Position numbers and translations under genes: made by a program. The notes below the pieces were generated by a model that had not been told where the DNA came from, searched no databases, and worked only from the letters and a program-made list of their open reading frames with translations. From Thermococcus nautili (GTDB taxonomy: Archaea > Methanobacteriota_B > Thermococci > Thermococcales > Thermococcaceae), in assembly GCF_000585495.1 (NCBI RefSeq), contig NZ_CP007264.1, forward strand, positions 682,001 to 746,000: a DNA stretch of 64,000 bases, read 5' to 3'. Positions 25,570 to 34,280 of this stretch are shown here, one piece after another. Each line of letters starts with the position of its first letter. Within the stretch, counting starts at the first letter, position 1.

Positions 25570-25606
25570 ATTACCGCCGAGGAAGCCTACAACCTCGTCC
25601 TCCAGT
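25570..25606 (-). repeat. Duplicated CRISPR spacer, copy 2
   Basis: Identical over all 37 bases to 24101-24137. Its neighbours differ from those of copy 1, so only this one unit is repeated. Confidence 0.9.
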
Positions 25607-26770
25607 CTTTCAATTCTCCTCGAGTCTTATTGCAACTCCTTGCGGTTGAGCTCCTCGACAGGCTGAAAGAAATCTTTCAATTCTCCTCGAGTCTTATTGC
25701 AACGAAATTCAGAGAGATAGAAAAAGCCGCATGGCAACACTTTCAATTCTCCTCGAGTCTTATTGCAACCCAGGTGGTGGCCTATGAGTTAGTGAAGACT
25801 CTCACCTTTCAATTCTCCTCGAGTCTTATTGCAACCTGAAGGAGGAAGAGCGGAAGGCCTTGCACACGGCGACTTTCAATTCTCCTCGAGTCTTATTGCA
25901 ACTATGCCTTTAACTCTGGAGTCTCATTTAAGGACGTTCCTTTCAATTCTCCTCGAGTCTTATTGCAACGCCCACCTTCCAGCTCGGGAGCGTAACCTTA
26001 AACGGCTTTCAATTCTCCTCGAGTCTTATTGCAACTTACCAACACCCTCCGCCTGCTCCTCAAGCGCCTTCGCTTTCAATTCTCCTCGAGTCTTATTGCA
26101 ACTCAAGCGCTGGAGGGTGTGATATGGCTGAGAACGCGTCTTTCAATTCTCCTCGAGTCTTATTGCAACACTCTCCTCGACATCATTAGACTGCTCAATA
26201 AAGTCACTTTCAATTCTCCTCGAGTCTTATTGCAACTTCCCCCGAAATCCCCCGGTGAAATTTGGTGAAATCCTTTCAATTCTCCTCGAGTCTTATTGCA
26301 ACTACCTCGAAACTCAAGCAGGGGATTCTGAAAAAGTACTTTCAATTCTCCTCGAGTCTTATTGCAACATGGCTAAGCCAAAGTATGTGTATCGGTTTAA
26401 GTTTGCTTTCAATTCTCCTCGAGTCTTATTGCAACTTCAGCACGTAGCGATTAAGCGCGTTGAGCTTTACGACTTTCAATTCTCCTCGAGTCTTATTGCA
26501 ACACACGAGGGTGAGGGTGAACGGCTACGAGGTTCTAAGCTTTCAATTCTCCTCGAGTCTTATTGCAACCTTCAGCGCGCTTTTTCAGCCTATCAAAACT
26601 TTCTGACTTTCAATTCTCCTCGAGTCTTATTGCAACTGAGCTTTTTTCGTGGCTAAAGGGCTGGATTTTCAAGCTTTCAATTCTCCTCGAGTCTTATTGC
26701 AACACAGGTTAAGCCACAGGCGAGAACATCAGGAAAGGAACTTTCAATTCTCCTCGAGTCTTATTGCAAC

Positions 26771-27208
26771 AGGGCGCGAAACTCGTCCTTTTGCCCAACG
26801 AAGAAAGAAGGATTACCGGATATTTAAGACTTTCTGGGGATTTCCCAAAAAAGAGCCACCTGGGCCCATGAATTAAGACTCCCGAAGGAAAATAGGAGCG
26901 TGTAGAGGTTCAACGGGCACTCAAAAACTTCTCCTCCATCGGGGATAATTAGTTTTCAGAGCCAGGATAAGCCAACAAATTTAAGACAAACCCCACTAAG
27001 AAGGTTAAACTCAGAAAGGCATGATTTCGCTAGGTTTTGGTTAAATCCATAGGCTCCCCGGGCTTTGTTCAGCATTTCGAAGAAAATTTGTTACATTAAA
27101 TAGCATAAAGTATTACAAGAGGCAACACCAATGAAAAAGCAAAAATCAATTCCCAAACTCCACAGGACAGATTAAAACTGAAATGGGAGCAAGACATGCC
27201 TACACTTC
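26771..27208 (-). promoter_or_regulatory. CRISPR leader and AT-rich gene-free stretch
   Basis: About 440 bases between the newest repeat and maf hold no convincing gene. On the minus strand a TATA-like CTTAAATATCC (around 26819-26829) lies about 50-60 bases before the first repeat, with a purine-rich stretch upstream. This is the expected place for the array promoter and the integration signals. The part from 26900 to 27200 is AT-rich, with several TTAA-containing elements, and shows nothing else I can name. Confidence 0.6.
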
Positions 27209-27232
27209 AAAAACCCACGCACTTCAGCGTGA
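27209..27232 (-). terminator. Hairpin plus T run at the end of maf
   Basis: On the minus strand CACGC-TGAAGT-GCGTG is followed by GGTTTTT. The stem overlaps the maf stop codon. A T run alone can end archaeal transcription, and the hairpin may help. Confidence 0.4.
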
Positions 27233-27784
27233 TAACACATCAAAGCCAAGCTCCCTGAGCTTCCATATTATCTCCATCGGGAAGCCGACGACGTTGTAGT
27301 AGTCCCCTTTAATCCACTCGACAAAGAGGCCCGCTTTTCCCTGGATTCCATAGGCTCCGGCCTTGTCCATCGACTCGCCCGTTCTTATGTAGGCCCAGAT
27401 TAGCTCGTCGTCAAGGTTTCTGAACTTGACTTCCGTCGTCACGGAACCGCTTATCTCTCTCCCCTCGTGGATTATGCAGTAGCCGGTCGTGACGTGGTGG
27501 ATTCTTCCGCTGAGGGACTTTAACATCTCGTAAGCTTCATTCTCGTCCCCTGGCTTTCCAAGGATTTTTCCGTCGATGCTGACGACTGTGTCAGCCCCGA
27601 TGACCGTTCCGCCGACGCGCGAATAAACTTCCCGCGCCTTCAGCCTTGCAAGCTCGACGGCGCACTCCTCTGGAACAGTGCTGGAACACTTCTCCTCGGC
27701 GTTGCTCGGGATTACGTGAAAGTCAGCGATGAAGCGCGACAGTATCTCCCGTCTCCTCGGTGAAGCCGACGCCAGAACGAGCAT
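27224..27784 (-). CDS. maf: Maf-type nucleoside triphosphate pyrophosphatase
   Basis: 186 residues. MLVLASASPRRREILS is the Maf signature, followed by KAREVYSR, VIGADTVVSIDGKILGKP and GRIHHVTTGYC, then GIQGKAGLFVEWIKGDYYNVVGFP. Maf enzymes hydrolyse non-standard or damaged nucleotides such as dTTP, UTP or modified pyrimidine triphosphates to the monophosphate. The length is typical. It sits between the CRISPR leader and a C/D sRNA on the other strand. Confidence 0.93.
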   Translation of the reverse strand: MLVLASASPRRREILSRFIADFHVIPSNAEEKCSSTVPEECAVELARLKAREVYSRVGGTVIGADTVVSIDGKILGKPGDENEAYEMLKSLSGRIHHVTTGYCIIHEGREISGSVTTEVKFRNLDDELIWAYIRTGESMDKAGAYGIQGKAGLFVEWIKGDYYNVVGFPMEIIWKLRELGFDVLSR

Positions 27785-27828
27785 TCACTCACCCCCAAAC
27801 GTTAAAAGGAAAGCGCCCAAGTTGAACG

Positions 27829-27884
27829 GGCGATGACGACAATTTCGCTAGCTGAACCGTGATGAGTACCCTCGCAACCGAGCC
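27829..27884 (+). ncRNA. C/D box sRNA in the gap right of maf
   Basis: Box C ATGACGA (27833-27839), 12-nt guide, box D' CTGA (27852-27855), 3 nt, box C' GTGATGA (27859-27865), 12-nt guide, box D CCGA (27878-27881), closed by GGGC/GCC. The spacing is identical to the sRNA at 8576 and it has the same paired C-for-U changes in boxes C and D. From memory, the D' guide complements TAGCGAAATT in helix 71 of 23S rRNA. The fifth base rule points to the C of UAGCG, near position 1934 in E. coli numbering. The D guide target is not recognised. Confidence 0.78.
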
Positions 27885-28252
27885 TAATCGAGGCACTCCT
27901 CTATTGCCTTCACTATGCACTCGACGTCCCTCTCGAACTCGAGGACCGAACAGCGGTTTCCGTCCACCGGCGGGCAGTTCTCGGCTATTCTCCTCAGCTT
28001 GACGTGGACGATGCCCTTCCTGCCGTCCTTTTCGAGTGTGTACTTCCTGTAGAGAACATCGCAGTCCTCGCCCTCAAGCTCCTCGACGCTCGCGTTGAAG
28101 TTTGCCTTTATGACCCTGTCAACGCCGTTCACTATCTCCATCGCTATGTCGTAGCTCCTGTCCCCGATGACCATCGGAGGGCAGATGTGCTCCATGTTGT
28201 GCTTGTCGAACTTGTGGAAGCTCTCCGGAATGATAACGACGTCGTACTTCAT
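27884..28252 (-). CDS. Hypothetical protein, 122 aa
   Basis: A soluble alpha/beta protein beginning MKYDVVIIPESFHKFDKHN. It has six Cys residues (ICPP, EDCD, NCPP, RCSV, VECI, EECL), of which the two CPP segments and NRCSV could bind metal or form disulfides. I do not recognise a family. The ATG at 28252 follows GGTGGTGTCC. Its downstream end touches the C/D sRNA on the opposite strand. It lies downstream of the PIN-ATPase gene and may be cotranscribed with it (gap of about 50 bases). Confidence 0.6.
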   Translation of the reverse strand: MKYDVVIIPESFHKFDKHNMEHICPPMVIGDRSYDIAMEIVNGVDRVIKANFNASVEELEGEDCDVLYRKYTLEKDGRKGIVHVKLRRIAENCPPVDGNRCSVLEFERDVECIVKAIEECLD

Positions 28253-28300
28253 GGACACCACCAAAAAGAATTGGAAGGGGCATTAAAAAAGCTTTGGACT

Positions 28301-30109
28301 TCAGGTGCTGGCCCAGATTGGTATGCCAGCCTGGATGAGCCTCTTGAGTTCCTTGCCTATCGGCGTGCTCTTGCTCACCTTGACGAGGCCTTTCTTGCTC
28401 GGCGTCGCGGTGAAGACGTACTGCTCACCACCGTAGAACTTGAGCGGTTTCTTCGCGTAGTCGGGCGAGACGCGAAGGACAATCGTTTTCTTCTTCTCCT
28501 CGACCTCAACGGGTATCTTCTCCTTGGGCTTTTCAGCCTCGCGCTCGGCGAAGCTCTTGACGTCTATGCTTATGCCTATCTTCTTCTCCAGCTCGGTGAT
28601 GCGCTTGCCCTTCTTGCCGATGATTGCTGGAATGTCGAACTCGTCGGCGTAAATCACGGCCTTGTGCGGGCTGACTATCTCGACCTCGGTGTAAACATCG
28701 GGCAGGAACTTCTTAATCTCCTGCTTGAGCCTCTTCTCGGCGAGCCTCAGTGCCGGGGCCTTCTCCTCCTTCTTGACCGGAACGACGCTTATCTCCTCGC
28801 CGTAGGTGTAGATTTCGTACTCAAGCTCGCCCGTCTCGAAGTCCCTGACCTCTATCACCGGCCTCGCGAGGTCCTCCTCCTTCATTCCGCTCGGCACCTT
28901 GACGAGATATTCAAGCGTCAGAACCTTCGCAACCCTGCCGGCCTTGATGAATATCACGGTGTCGACTATCTGCGGTATCATTCCGAGCTCGACCCTTCCG
29001 ATGAAGCGCTGTATCGCGTCTATCGGCTTCGTCGCGTGAACCACCCCAACCATTCCGACGCCCGCGAGCCTCAAGTCGGAGTAAATCTTGAAGTCGCTAG
29101 TCTTCCTCATCTCGTCGAATATCGTGTAATCGGGCCTGACGAGAAGTAGTATGTCGCCGGTGAGTTCCATCTTGCCGTTTAGAGCGGTGTACTGCGTTAT
29201 TTCCTCGTTCACCTGCAGGTCCCTTGGCTTCTCCATCGTCTTCACTATCTTGCCCATGCTCGCGTACCACTCAGCTAAAGCCTGGGCAAAGGTCGTCTTT
29301 CCCTCACCGGGAGCACCGGCTATGAGTATTCCCTCGGCCTTGTCCTTGAGCCTTTCGAGGAGCTTCTCGCTCAGCTCGTAGTCATCTATGCTGAGTTTTT
29401 TAACCGGCCTGACGGCGGTAATCTCTATCCTGTCGGCGAAGGGTGGCCTGGCTATGACGATACGGTAGTTCCTGAGCTGGACGACGGTAGCTCCGGGCTC
29501 GTCGAGCTCTATGAAGCTGTCGGGCTCGCGCTTGGCCCTCTCCACTATGTCGTCAGCTATCTCCTCCAGCTCCTCGTCGCTTAGCGGTTCGTCGCGGATT
29601 GGGACGAGCCTCCACTCGCCGGGCTTCCCCTTCTTGGCGAGGGGCTTAACTCCGGCCTTGAGGTGGACGCTCATCGTCGTCTCGTCGAAGAAGTCCTCGA
29701 GGCGGTGCCTTACCTCTTTCTTGGCGGTCAGGTAAATCACGTCGATGCCCTTGGCTACCGCTATGTCCCTCTGCACCTGGTCGCCGGTGATTAGCGTTGC
29801 GTTGAGCTGTTTTGCCGTCTCGCGGACCATGTGGTCTATCTCGCCGGCCTTGGCCCGTCTAATCTGCCAGAGCTCCGGCCTCTCGCCGTAGAACTCGAGG
29901 AGAATCTCTCCCCTGTCGGCCATGTCGCGGAGCTTTTTGAGCTCCTCAAGGCCCGTATGGCCTATCGCCTTCCCCTCGTTGGCCTGGTGTTCTATCTCGG
30001 CTATGACCGCTTCCGGAACGACAACCTTGACCTTCTCGTCGAGGGTTGAGAGGAACTGCGTTAGTCTTCCATCAACTATCACGCTCGTGTCTGGAACGAA
30101 CACTCTCAT
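28301..30109 (-). CDS. PIN-domain ATPase with KH domain (PINA-like)
   Basis: About 602 residues in three parts. An N-terminal PIN domain has FVPDTSVIVDGR, EAVIAEIEHQ, GEIDHMV and LITGDQVQRD. A VirB11/PilT-type ATPase has Walker A GAPGEGKTT near 270 and DYTIFDEMRKTSDF as Walker B. A C-terminal KH domain has IPAIIGKKGKRITELEKKIG, followed by a short Lys-rich tail. The Sulfolobus relative PINA is a hexameric ATPase that acts on DNA branches. The KH domain suggests nucleic-acid binding here too. The ATG at 30109 follows GGTGAGAG. Confidence 0.88.
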   Translation of the reverse strand: MRVFVPDTSVIVDGRLTQFLSTLDEKVKVVVPEAVIAEIEHQANEGKAIGHTGLEELKKLRDMADRGEILLEFYGERPELWQIRRAKAGEIDHMVRETAKQLNATLITGDQVQRDIAVAKGIDVIYLTAKKEVRHRLEDFFDETTMSVHLKAGVKPLAKKGKPGEWRLVPIRDEPLSDEELEEIADDIVERAKREPDSFIELDEPGATVVQLRNYRIVIARPPFADRIEITAVRPVKKLSIDDYELSEKLLERLKDKAEGILIAGAPGEGKTTFAQALAEWYASMGKIVKTMEKPRDLQVNEEITQYTALNGKMELTGDILLLVRPDYTIFDEMRKTSDFKIYSDLRLAGVGMVGVVHATKPIDAIQRFIGRVELGMIPQIVDTVIFIKAGRVAKVLTLEYLVKVPSGMKEEDLARPVIEVRDFETGELEYEIYTYGEEISVVPVKKEEKAPALRLAEKRLKQEIKKFLPDVYTEVEIVSPHKAVIYADEFDIPAIIGKKGKRITELEKKIGISIDVKSFAEREAEKPKEKIPVEVEEKKKTIVLRVSPDYAKKPLKFYGGEQYVFTATPSKKGLVKVSKSTPIGKELKRLIQAGIPIWAST

Positions 30110-30178
30110 CTCTCTCACCGCTCTTCGCTGAGGCTAAAGGTTCATAAAGGTTTAGGCCAACCTTAAAGGGGTGGGATG

Positions 30179-30916
30179 ATGGGCCGATTAATCTCGATTG
30201 CGAGCGGGAAGGGTGGAACCGGGAAAACGACCACCACCGCGAACCTTTCGATAGCACTCGGCAAGATGGGCTACAAGGTTCTGGCGATTGACGCCGACCT
30301 GACGATGGCGAACCTGAGTCTCGTCATGGGAATAGACGACGCCGAGACGACGATTCATGACGTTCTGGCCGGAACGGCCCAGATTAATGATGCAATCTAC
30401 GCGACGAGCTACGATAACGTTTACCTCGTTCCTGCTGCCGTTGACTGGGAACACGTCATAAGGGCCGACCCAAGGCGATTACCTGGCACGATAAAGCCCC
30501 TCAAGCCCCACTACGACTTCATCATCATTGATTGCCCCGCGGGGCTCCAGATGGACGCGATGAACGCGATGATGAGCGGGGAGGAGGTAATCCTCGTCAC
30601 GAACCCGGAAATCTCGTGCATAACCGACACCATGAAGGTTGGAATCGTCCTCAAAAAGGCCGGTCTGGCCGTTCTCGGCTTCGTCCTGAACCGCTACGGC
30701 AGGAGCGACAACGACATCCCTCCAGACGTTGCAGAGGAGGTCATGGAGGTCCCGCTTTTGGTCGTCGTCCCGGAGGACCCGAAGGTCAGGGAGGCGACGC
30801 TTGAGGGAGTCCCCGTCGTCGAGTACGCCCCCGACTCCGACGGCGCAAAGGCCTTCTACGAGCTGGCCGAGACGGTCGTGAGGATAGCGGGCTTCAAGGC
30901 GAGGGTGATGGGATGA
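30179..30916 (+). CDS. MinD/ParA-family ATPase
   Basis: 245 residues with the deviant Walker A SGKGGTGKTTT at the N-terminus, switch I-like DADLTMANLSLVMG, Walker B FIIIDCPAGLQ and DTMKVGIVLKK. Members bind ATP as dimers and place complexes or DNA in the cell. The archaeal role of this subgroup is not settled. The second ATG at 30179 fits the GGGGTGG spacing better than the first (30176). It overlaps the GPN GTPase start by 4 bases. The C-terminal end (FKARVMG) lacks an obvious membrane-targeting helix. Confidence 0.88.
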   Translation: MGRLISIASGKGGTGKTTTTANLSIALGKMGYKVLAIDADLTMANLSLVMGIDDAETTIHDVLAGTAQINDAIYATSYDNVYLVPAAVDWEHVIRADPRRLPGTIKPLKPHYDFIIIDCPAGLQMDAMNAMMSGEEVILVTNPEISCITDTMKVGIVLKKAGLAVLGFVLNRYGRSDNDIPPDVAEEVMEVPLLVVVPEDPKVREATLEGVPVVEYAPDSDGAKAFYELAETVVRIAGFKARVMG

Positions 30917-31653
30917 TTCTGGCCTTCATAGGCACCGCGGGGAGCGGGAAGACAACCCTAACGGCCGAGTTCGGAAAGTATCTTGAGGAGAACGGCTACT
31001 CGGTCTCGTACGTCAACCTCGACACGGGCGTTAGAAAGCTCCCCTACCGGCCGGACGTCGATGTGCGCGACGACGTAACAGCGTGGGAGCTCATGGAGGA
31101 AGGTTTGGGTCCGAACGGGGCGATAGTCAGGAGCTACGACCTCCTCGTTCCGAAGGTCAATGACTACGCCGAAAGAATCAGGGAGCTCGATGGAAGAAGC
31201 GACTACGTTCTCATAGACACTCCCGGCCAGATGGAGACCTTCCTCTTCCACGAGTTCGGGGTAAAGCTGATGGAGGCCTTCCCCGACGCCCTGGGTGTAT
31301 ACCTCTTCTCACCGGAGATACTGAGGAAGCCGACCGACTTCTGCTTCGCACTCTTCTTCGGCCTCATGATAGACCTCAGGCTCGGAATAACGACCGTTCC
31401 GGCGCTGAGCAAAATAGACACGGCCAGCGTTGACGAGCTGAGGAAGTACCTCGACGACGTTGAGTATTTAACCGCGAGGCTCAAGCTCGAACCTTCAACC
31501 CAGGGGCTTTTGGCGTACAAGCTCTGCTCAACGCTTCCGGAGCTGGCCCCGCCGACGAGGGTTCTCTACCTCTCGGCCAAAACAAGGGAAGGCTTTGACG
31601 AACTTGAGACAGTGGCTTATGAGCATTACTGCACCTGCGGAGACCTGACGTGA
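30913..31653 (+). CDS. GPN-loop GTPase
   Basis: 246 residues. P-loop GTAGSGKTTLT, the defining Gly-Pro-Asn in EGLGPNGAIV, switch DTPGQMETF, and SKID as the guanine specificity motif. The family works as a homodimer in archaea (the Pyrococcus protein PAB0955 is the structural prototype). Its eukaryotic relatives help assemble RNA polymerase. The C-terminus has HYCTCGD. It starts inside the end of the MinD gene, which suggests joint expression. Confidence 0.92.
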   Translation: MILAFIGTAGSGKTTLTAEFGKYLEENGYSVSYVNLDTGVRKLPYRPDVDVRDDVTAWELMEEGLGPNGAIVRSYDLLVPKVNDYAERIRELDGRSDYVLIDTPGQMETFLFHEFGVKLMEAFPDALGVYLFSPEILRKPTDFCFALFFGLMIDLRLGITTVPALSKIDTASVDELRKYLDDVEYLTARLKLEPSTQGLLAYKLCSTLPELAPPTRVLYLSAKTREGFDELETVAYEHYCTCGDLT

Positions 31654-31750
31654 ACGGGCGTTCAAGGAACGCTTTTTTTCCCTGCAAACTCTCACAAGTG
31701 GGAAGGGCGAAGGCTTTTCTCCTCCCTCTCGAAGGAAGATGGGTGAGAGC

Positions 31751-33190
31751 ATGTGCCTTATCGCCGGTGGAATCGGTGAGGTCAGGGAGAGGCTCATAAG
31801 GATGGCCTTAGCCGGAAAACACCGCGGGCCAGACAGCTTCGGCGTCTGGACGGACGGGGGAGTACTCAAGTCAAGCGACTTCTCAAGGCTGAACGAGGTT
31901 CCTGACGGAAGGATAGGCCTCCTCCAGTGCAGATTAGCTATGACAGGTTCAAAAACCTTCACACAGCCCTTCGTTAACGAGTTAGCTCTCGTTCACAACG
32001 GCGAAATCTACAATCACATCCAGATTCGGGGGTTCCTTGAGGGGAAGGGCGTTTCCTTTGAGAGCGACGTTGACACGGAGGTAATACTTCGCCTAATCGA
32101 GTTTTTGAAGGAGAAGGGTTTGAGCTTCCCCCACGCGGTTAAGGAGGCGATGCGCTGGCTTGAAGGCGACTACTCGGTGGCCTTCTCCGACGGAGAGAGG
32201 ATTTACCTGTTCAGGGACCCGATGGGGATACGACCCCTTTACTTCTCACCCAACGGCTTCTTCGCCAGCGAGAAGAAGGTTCTCTGGGCGATTGGGGAGA
32301 GGGCAATTCCAGTCGAGCCCGGCGAGCTCGTCGTTCTGGGAGAAGGAATCAGGCGCGCGAGGCTGTTCTCACTGGAGTGCCTGAAGGGAAAGCCCCTTCC
32401 GGGTGAGAGTGTTCTAAAGGGACTTGAAAACGTTCTCAACTACGCGGTAAAGCTTAGAAGCGCCCAAAGGACAGGAATCCTCTTCTCCGGCGGGCTCGAC
32501 AGCACGCTCATCGCTTATCTCGCGTCGAGGCACTCAGATGTCGTCCTATACACCGCCGGAACCGAGGACAGTCTGGACTTGGAGTGGGCGAGGAAAGTGG
32601 CAGATTACTTCGGCTGGGAGCTGAGGGAGAGGGTTTTTGATTTGAACGACGTGGAAGAAGCCGTCGAGAGGGTCATCTTCGCCATCGAGGAGCCGAATCC
32701 GATGAACCTCGCCATAGGGATTCCCCTTTACTTCGCCACCGGGCTTGCTAAAAGGGACGGTGTAAAGGTTCTCCTGAGCGGGCAGGGGGCGGACGAGCTC
32801 TTCGGGGGCTACGCGAAGTACATCGAGAGACCAGAGCTCATGTGGGAGGACCTGCTCAACATAGCCGAGCGGAACCTCGCGCGCGACGACAAGATAGCGA
32901 TGCTCAACGAGGTCGAAGGGCGCTTCCCGTTCCTCTCGCTCCCGGTAGTCGGCATAGCCCTAAGGACCCCGGGCGAGCTCAAGATATCCGGAGGGGAGAG
33001 AAAGGTAATCCTCAGGAGGCTCGCTTCAAGGCTCGGAGTCCCGGAGTGGATAGCAAACCGGGAGAAGAAGGCCATGCAGTACGGTAGCAGGGCGCAGAAG
33101 CTCCTTGAAAAGCTCGCGAAGAAGGAAGGGCTCTCGCTGAGAGAATTTGCCGAAAGGCTCTTCCGCGAGACATTTCCAAACGCTTTTTAA
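31751..33190 (+). CDS. asnB: Asparagine synthase (glutamine-hydrolysing), AsnB type
   Basis: 479 residues. The start at 31751 (GGGTGAGAGC before ATG) puts Cys at position 2, MCLIAGGIG, the nucleophile of the class II glutamine amidotransferase domain. The synthetase domain follows with the ATP pyrophosphatase loop LFSGGLDST (about 243) and SGQGADELFGGY. It makes Asn from Asp, ATP and glutamine. A role in another amide-forming pathway cannot be excluded. The surrounding genes give no clue. Confidence 0.9.
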   Translation: MCLIAGGIGEVRERLIRMALAGKHRGPDSFGVWTDGGVLKSSDFSRLNEVPDGRIGLLQCRLAMTGSKTFTQPFVNELALVHNGEIYNHIQIRGFLEGKGVSFESDVDTEVILRLIEFLKEKGLSFPHAVKEAMRWLEGDYSVAFSDGERIYLFRDPMGIRPLYFSPNGFFASEKKVLWAIGERAIPVEPGELVVLGEGIRRARLFSLECLKGKPLPGESVLKGLENVLNYAVKLRSAQRTGILFSGGLDSTLIAYLASRHSDVVLYTAGTEDSLDLEWARKVADYFGWELRERVFDLNDVEEAVERVIFAIEEPNPMNLAIGIPLYFATGLAKRDGVKVLLSGQGADELFGGYAKYIERPELMWEDLLNIAERNLARDDKIAMLNEVEGRFPFLSLPVVGIALRTPGELKISGGERKVILRRLASRLGVPEWIANREKKAMQYGSRAQKLLEKLAKKEGLSLREFAERLFRETFPNAF

Positions 33191-33211
33191 CCCCTTTTCC
33201 AATCCTGGCAC

Positions 33212-34240
33212 ATGAGAATCCTCATGGTCGGCCACTATCCACCGCACGGCGGGGGCGTCGCGAGGCACCTTGACAACCTCGTCCGAGAGTTGAGAAAGAG
33301 GCACGAGGTTCACGTTCTCACATACGGCCCGGTCGAGCCGAGGGACTTCGAGAAGGACTTGGTTCATCAGGTCAGGGTTCCGCCGGTTTACGGGCTGAGG
33401 GGGACGAGCTTCGCGTTTTTAGGTGCGAGGAAGATAGTGGAACTCCACCGGCGCTTCGGGTTCGATATAATTCACGCCCACTTCGTTGGAACGACCAGCT
33501 TCGCCGGAGTTCTGGCGAAGGAAAGACTAAACCTTCCGCTCGTGGTCACTGCCCACGGAAGCGATTTAGAGCACACTGCAAAGCTAACCCTCGGCCGGCT
33601 CTATGTAAGGAAGAGCCTCGAGAGGGCGGACGCCGTTATAACTGTCAGCCAATACCTCGCCAAGCTCGCCCAGAGACTTGGAGCAAAAAACGTCAGGGTA
33701 ATCCCCAACGGCGTTGAAGGGCTGGAGGAAATTCCGGCGGAGAGGAGGTACATCACCTTTATCGGGGCACTCAGGGAGTACAAGTCGCCCGAAACCTTCA
33801 TCGAGCTCGCGAGGCACTTTCCGGGGGAAGAGTTCCTCGTCGTTGGCGACGGCCCGCTGAGGAAGGAGCTTGAAGAGAAAGCCCCGGGCAACGTCCGCTT
33901 CCTTGGATACAGGAGGGACGTGGACAAAATTCTATCGGAGAGCAGGCTACTCGTCCTGCCATCGAGGAGGGAAGGCTTCGGTCTCGTGATTTTGGAGGCC
34001 AATTCCCTCGGTGTTCCGGCCGTTGGAAGGCGAGTGAGTGCGATTCCAGAGCTGATACGCGAGGGGAAGAACGGGCTGACCTTCGAGAGCTTTGACGAGC
34101 TCGTTGAGGCAGTGAGAACGCTCCTCGAGCCGAAGGTGAACCGGAAGGCAGGGGCAATTGGAAGGCGCGTCGCCCGGTTCTACTCAGGGAAGAAGGTCGC
34201 GATTGAGGTTGAAGCCCTTTACGAGTCCCTCACGGGATAG
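33212..34240 (+). CDS. Glycosyltransferase, GT4 family (GT-B fold)
   Basis: 342 residues. N-terminal MVGHYPPHGGGVARHLDNL is the acceptor-side Gly-rich loop. IIHAHFVGTTS, NGVEGLEEIP and the C-terminal donor-binding block PSRREGFGLVILEANSLGVPAV contain the EX7E motif of GT4 retaining enzymes. It adds a sugar from a nucleotide donor to a lipid, glycan or small molecule in the cytoplasm. Acceptor and donor are unknown. It starts 21 bases after asnB and precedes sua5. Confidence 0.88.
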   Translation: MRILMVGHYPPHGGGVARHLDNLVRELRKRHEVHVLTYGPVEPRDFEKDLVHQVRVPPVYGLRGTSFAFLGARKIVELHRRFGFDIIHAHFVGTTSFAGVLAKERLNLPLVVTAHGSDLEHTAKLTLGRLYVRKSLERADAVITVSQYLAKLAQRLGAKNVRVIPNGVEGLEEIPAERRYITFIGALREYKSPETFIELARHFPGEEFLVVGDGPLRKELEEKAPGNVRFLGYRRDVDKILSESRLLVLPSRREGFGLVILEANSLGVPAVGRRVSAIPELIREGKNGLTFESFDELVEAVRTLLEPKVNRKAGAIGRRVARFYSGKKVAIEVEALYESLTG

Positions 34241-34280
34241 GTTTTTAACGGCTTTTTTAGGGATTTCCACGGGTGAGAGC

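Larger units (their letters stand above)
23940..26770 (-). CRISPR. CRISPR array, 43 repeats and 42 spacers, transcribed on the minus strand
   Basis: A 30-bp repeat recurs every 65-68 bases. On the minus strand it starts GTTGCAATAAGACTC and ends GAATTGAAAG, so the crRNA handle is ATTGAAAG. I count 41 identical copies from 24071 to 26770, one with a single change (24005-24034) and one degenerate copy with a 2-base deletion at the far left (23940-23967). Decay at the left and a promoter-bearing AT-rich stretch at the right agree that the leader is on the right and new spacers enter there. Spacers are 35-38 bases. No cas gene is present within the window, so the array depends on proteins encoded elsewhere. 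Confidence 0.97.

Noticed and set aside
26006-26140. Two adjacent CRISPR spacers that share short inverted words (ACACCCTCC and GGAGGGTGT, both with CAAGCGC)
   Set aside because: The match is broken and under 10 bases per piece, which chance can give among 42 spacers. It may be worth a search but is not evidence of a shared target.
23961-26876. Open frames on the plus strand through the CRISPR array with a recurring FQFSSSLIAT or SILLESYCN pattern
   Set aside because: They are translations of the 30-bp repeat in three frames. The periodicity is that of repeat plus spacer and no ribosome site fits.
28004-29149. 381-codon plus-strand frame across the PIN-ATPase-KH gene
   Set aside because: Antisense shadow of a gene with clear PIN, Walker and KH motifs.
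29440-29500. A third C/D sRNA candidate (ATGACGA followed by CTGA within the PIN-ATPase gene, plus strand)
   Set aside because: Guide spacing is 11, and no C' or D box follows at the right distance. It is in conserved coding sequence.
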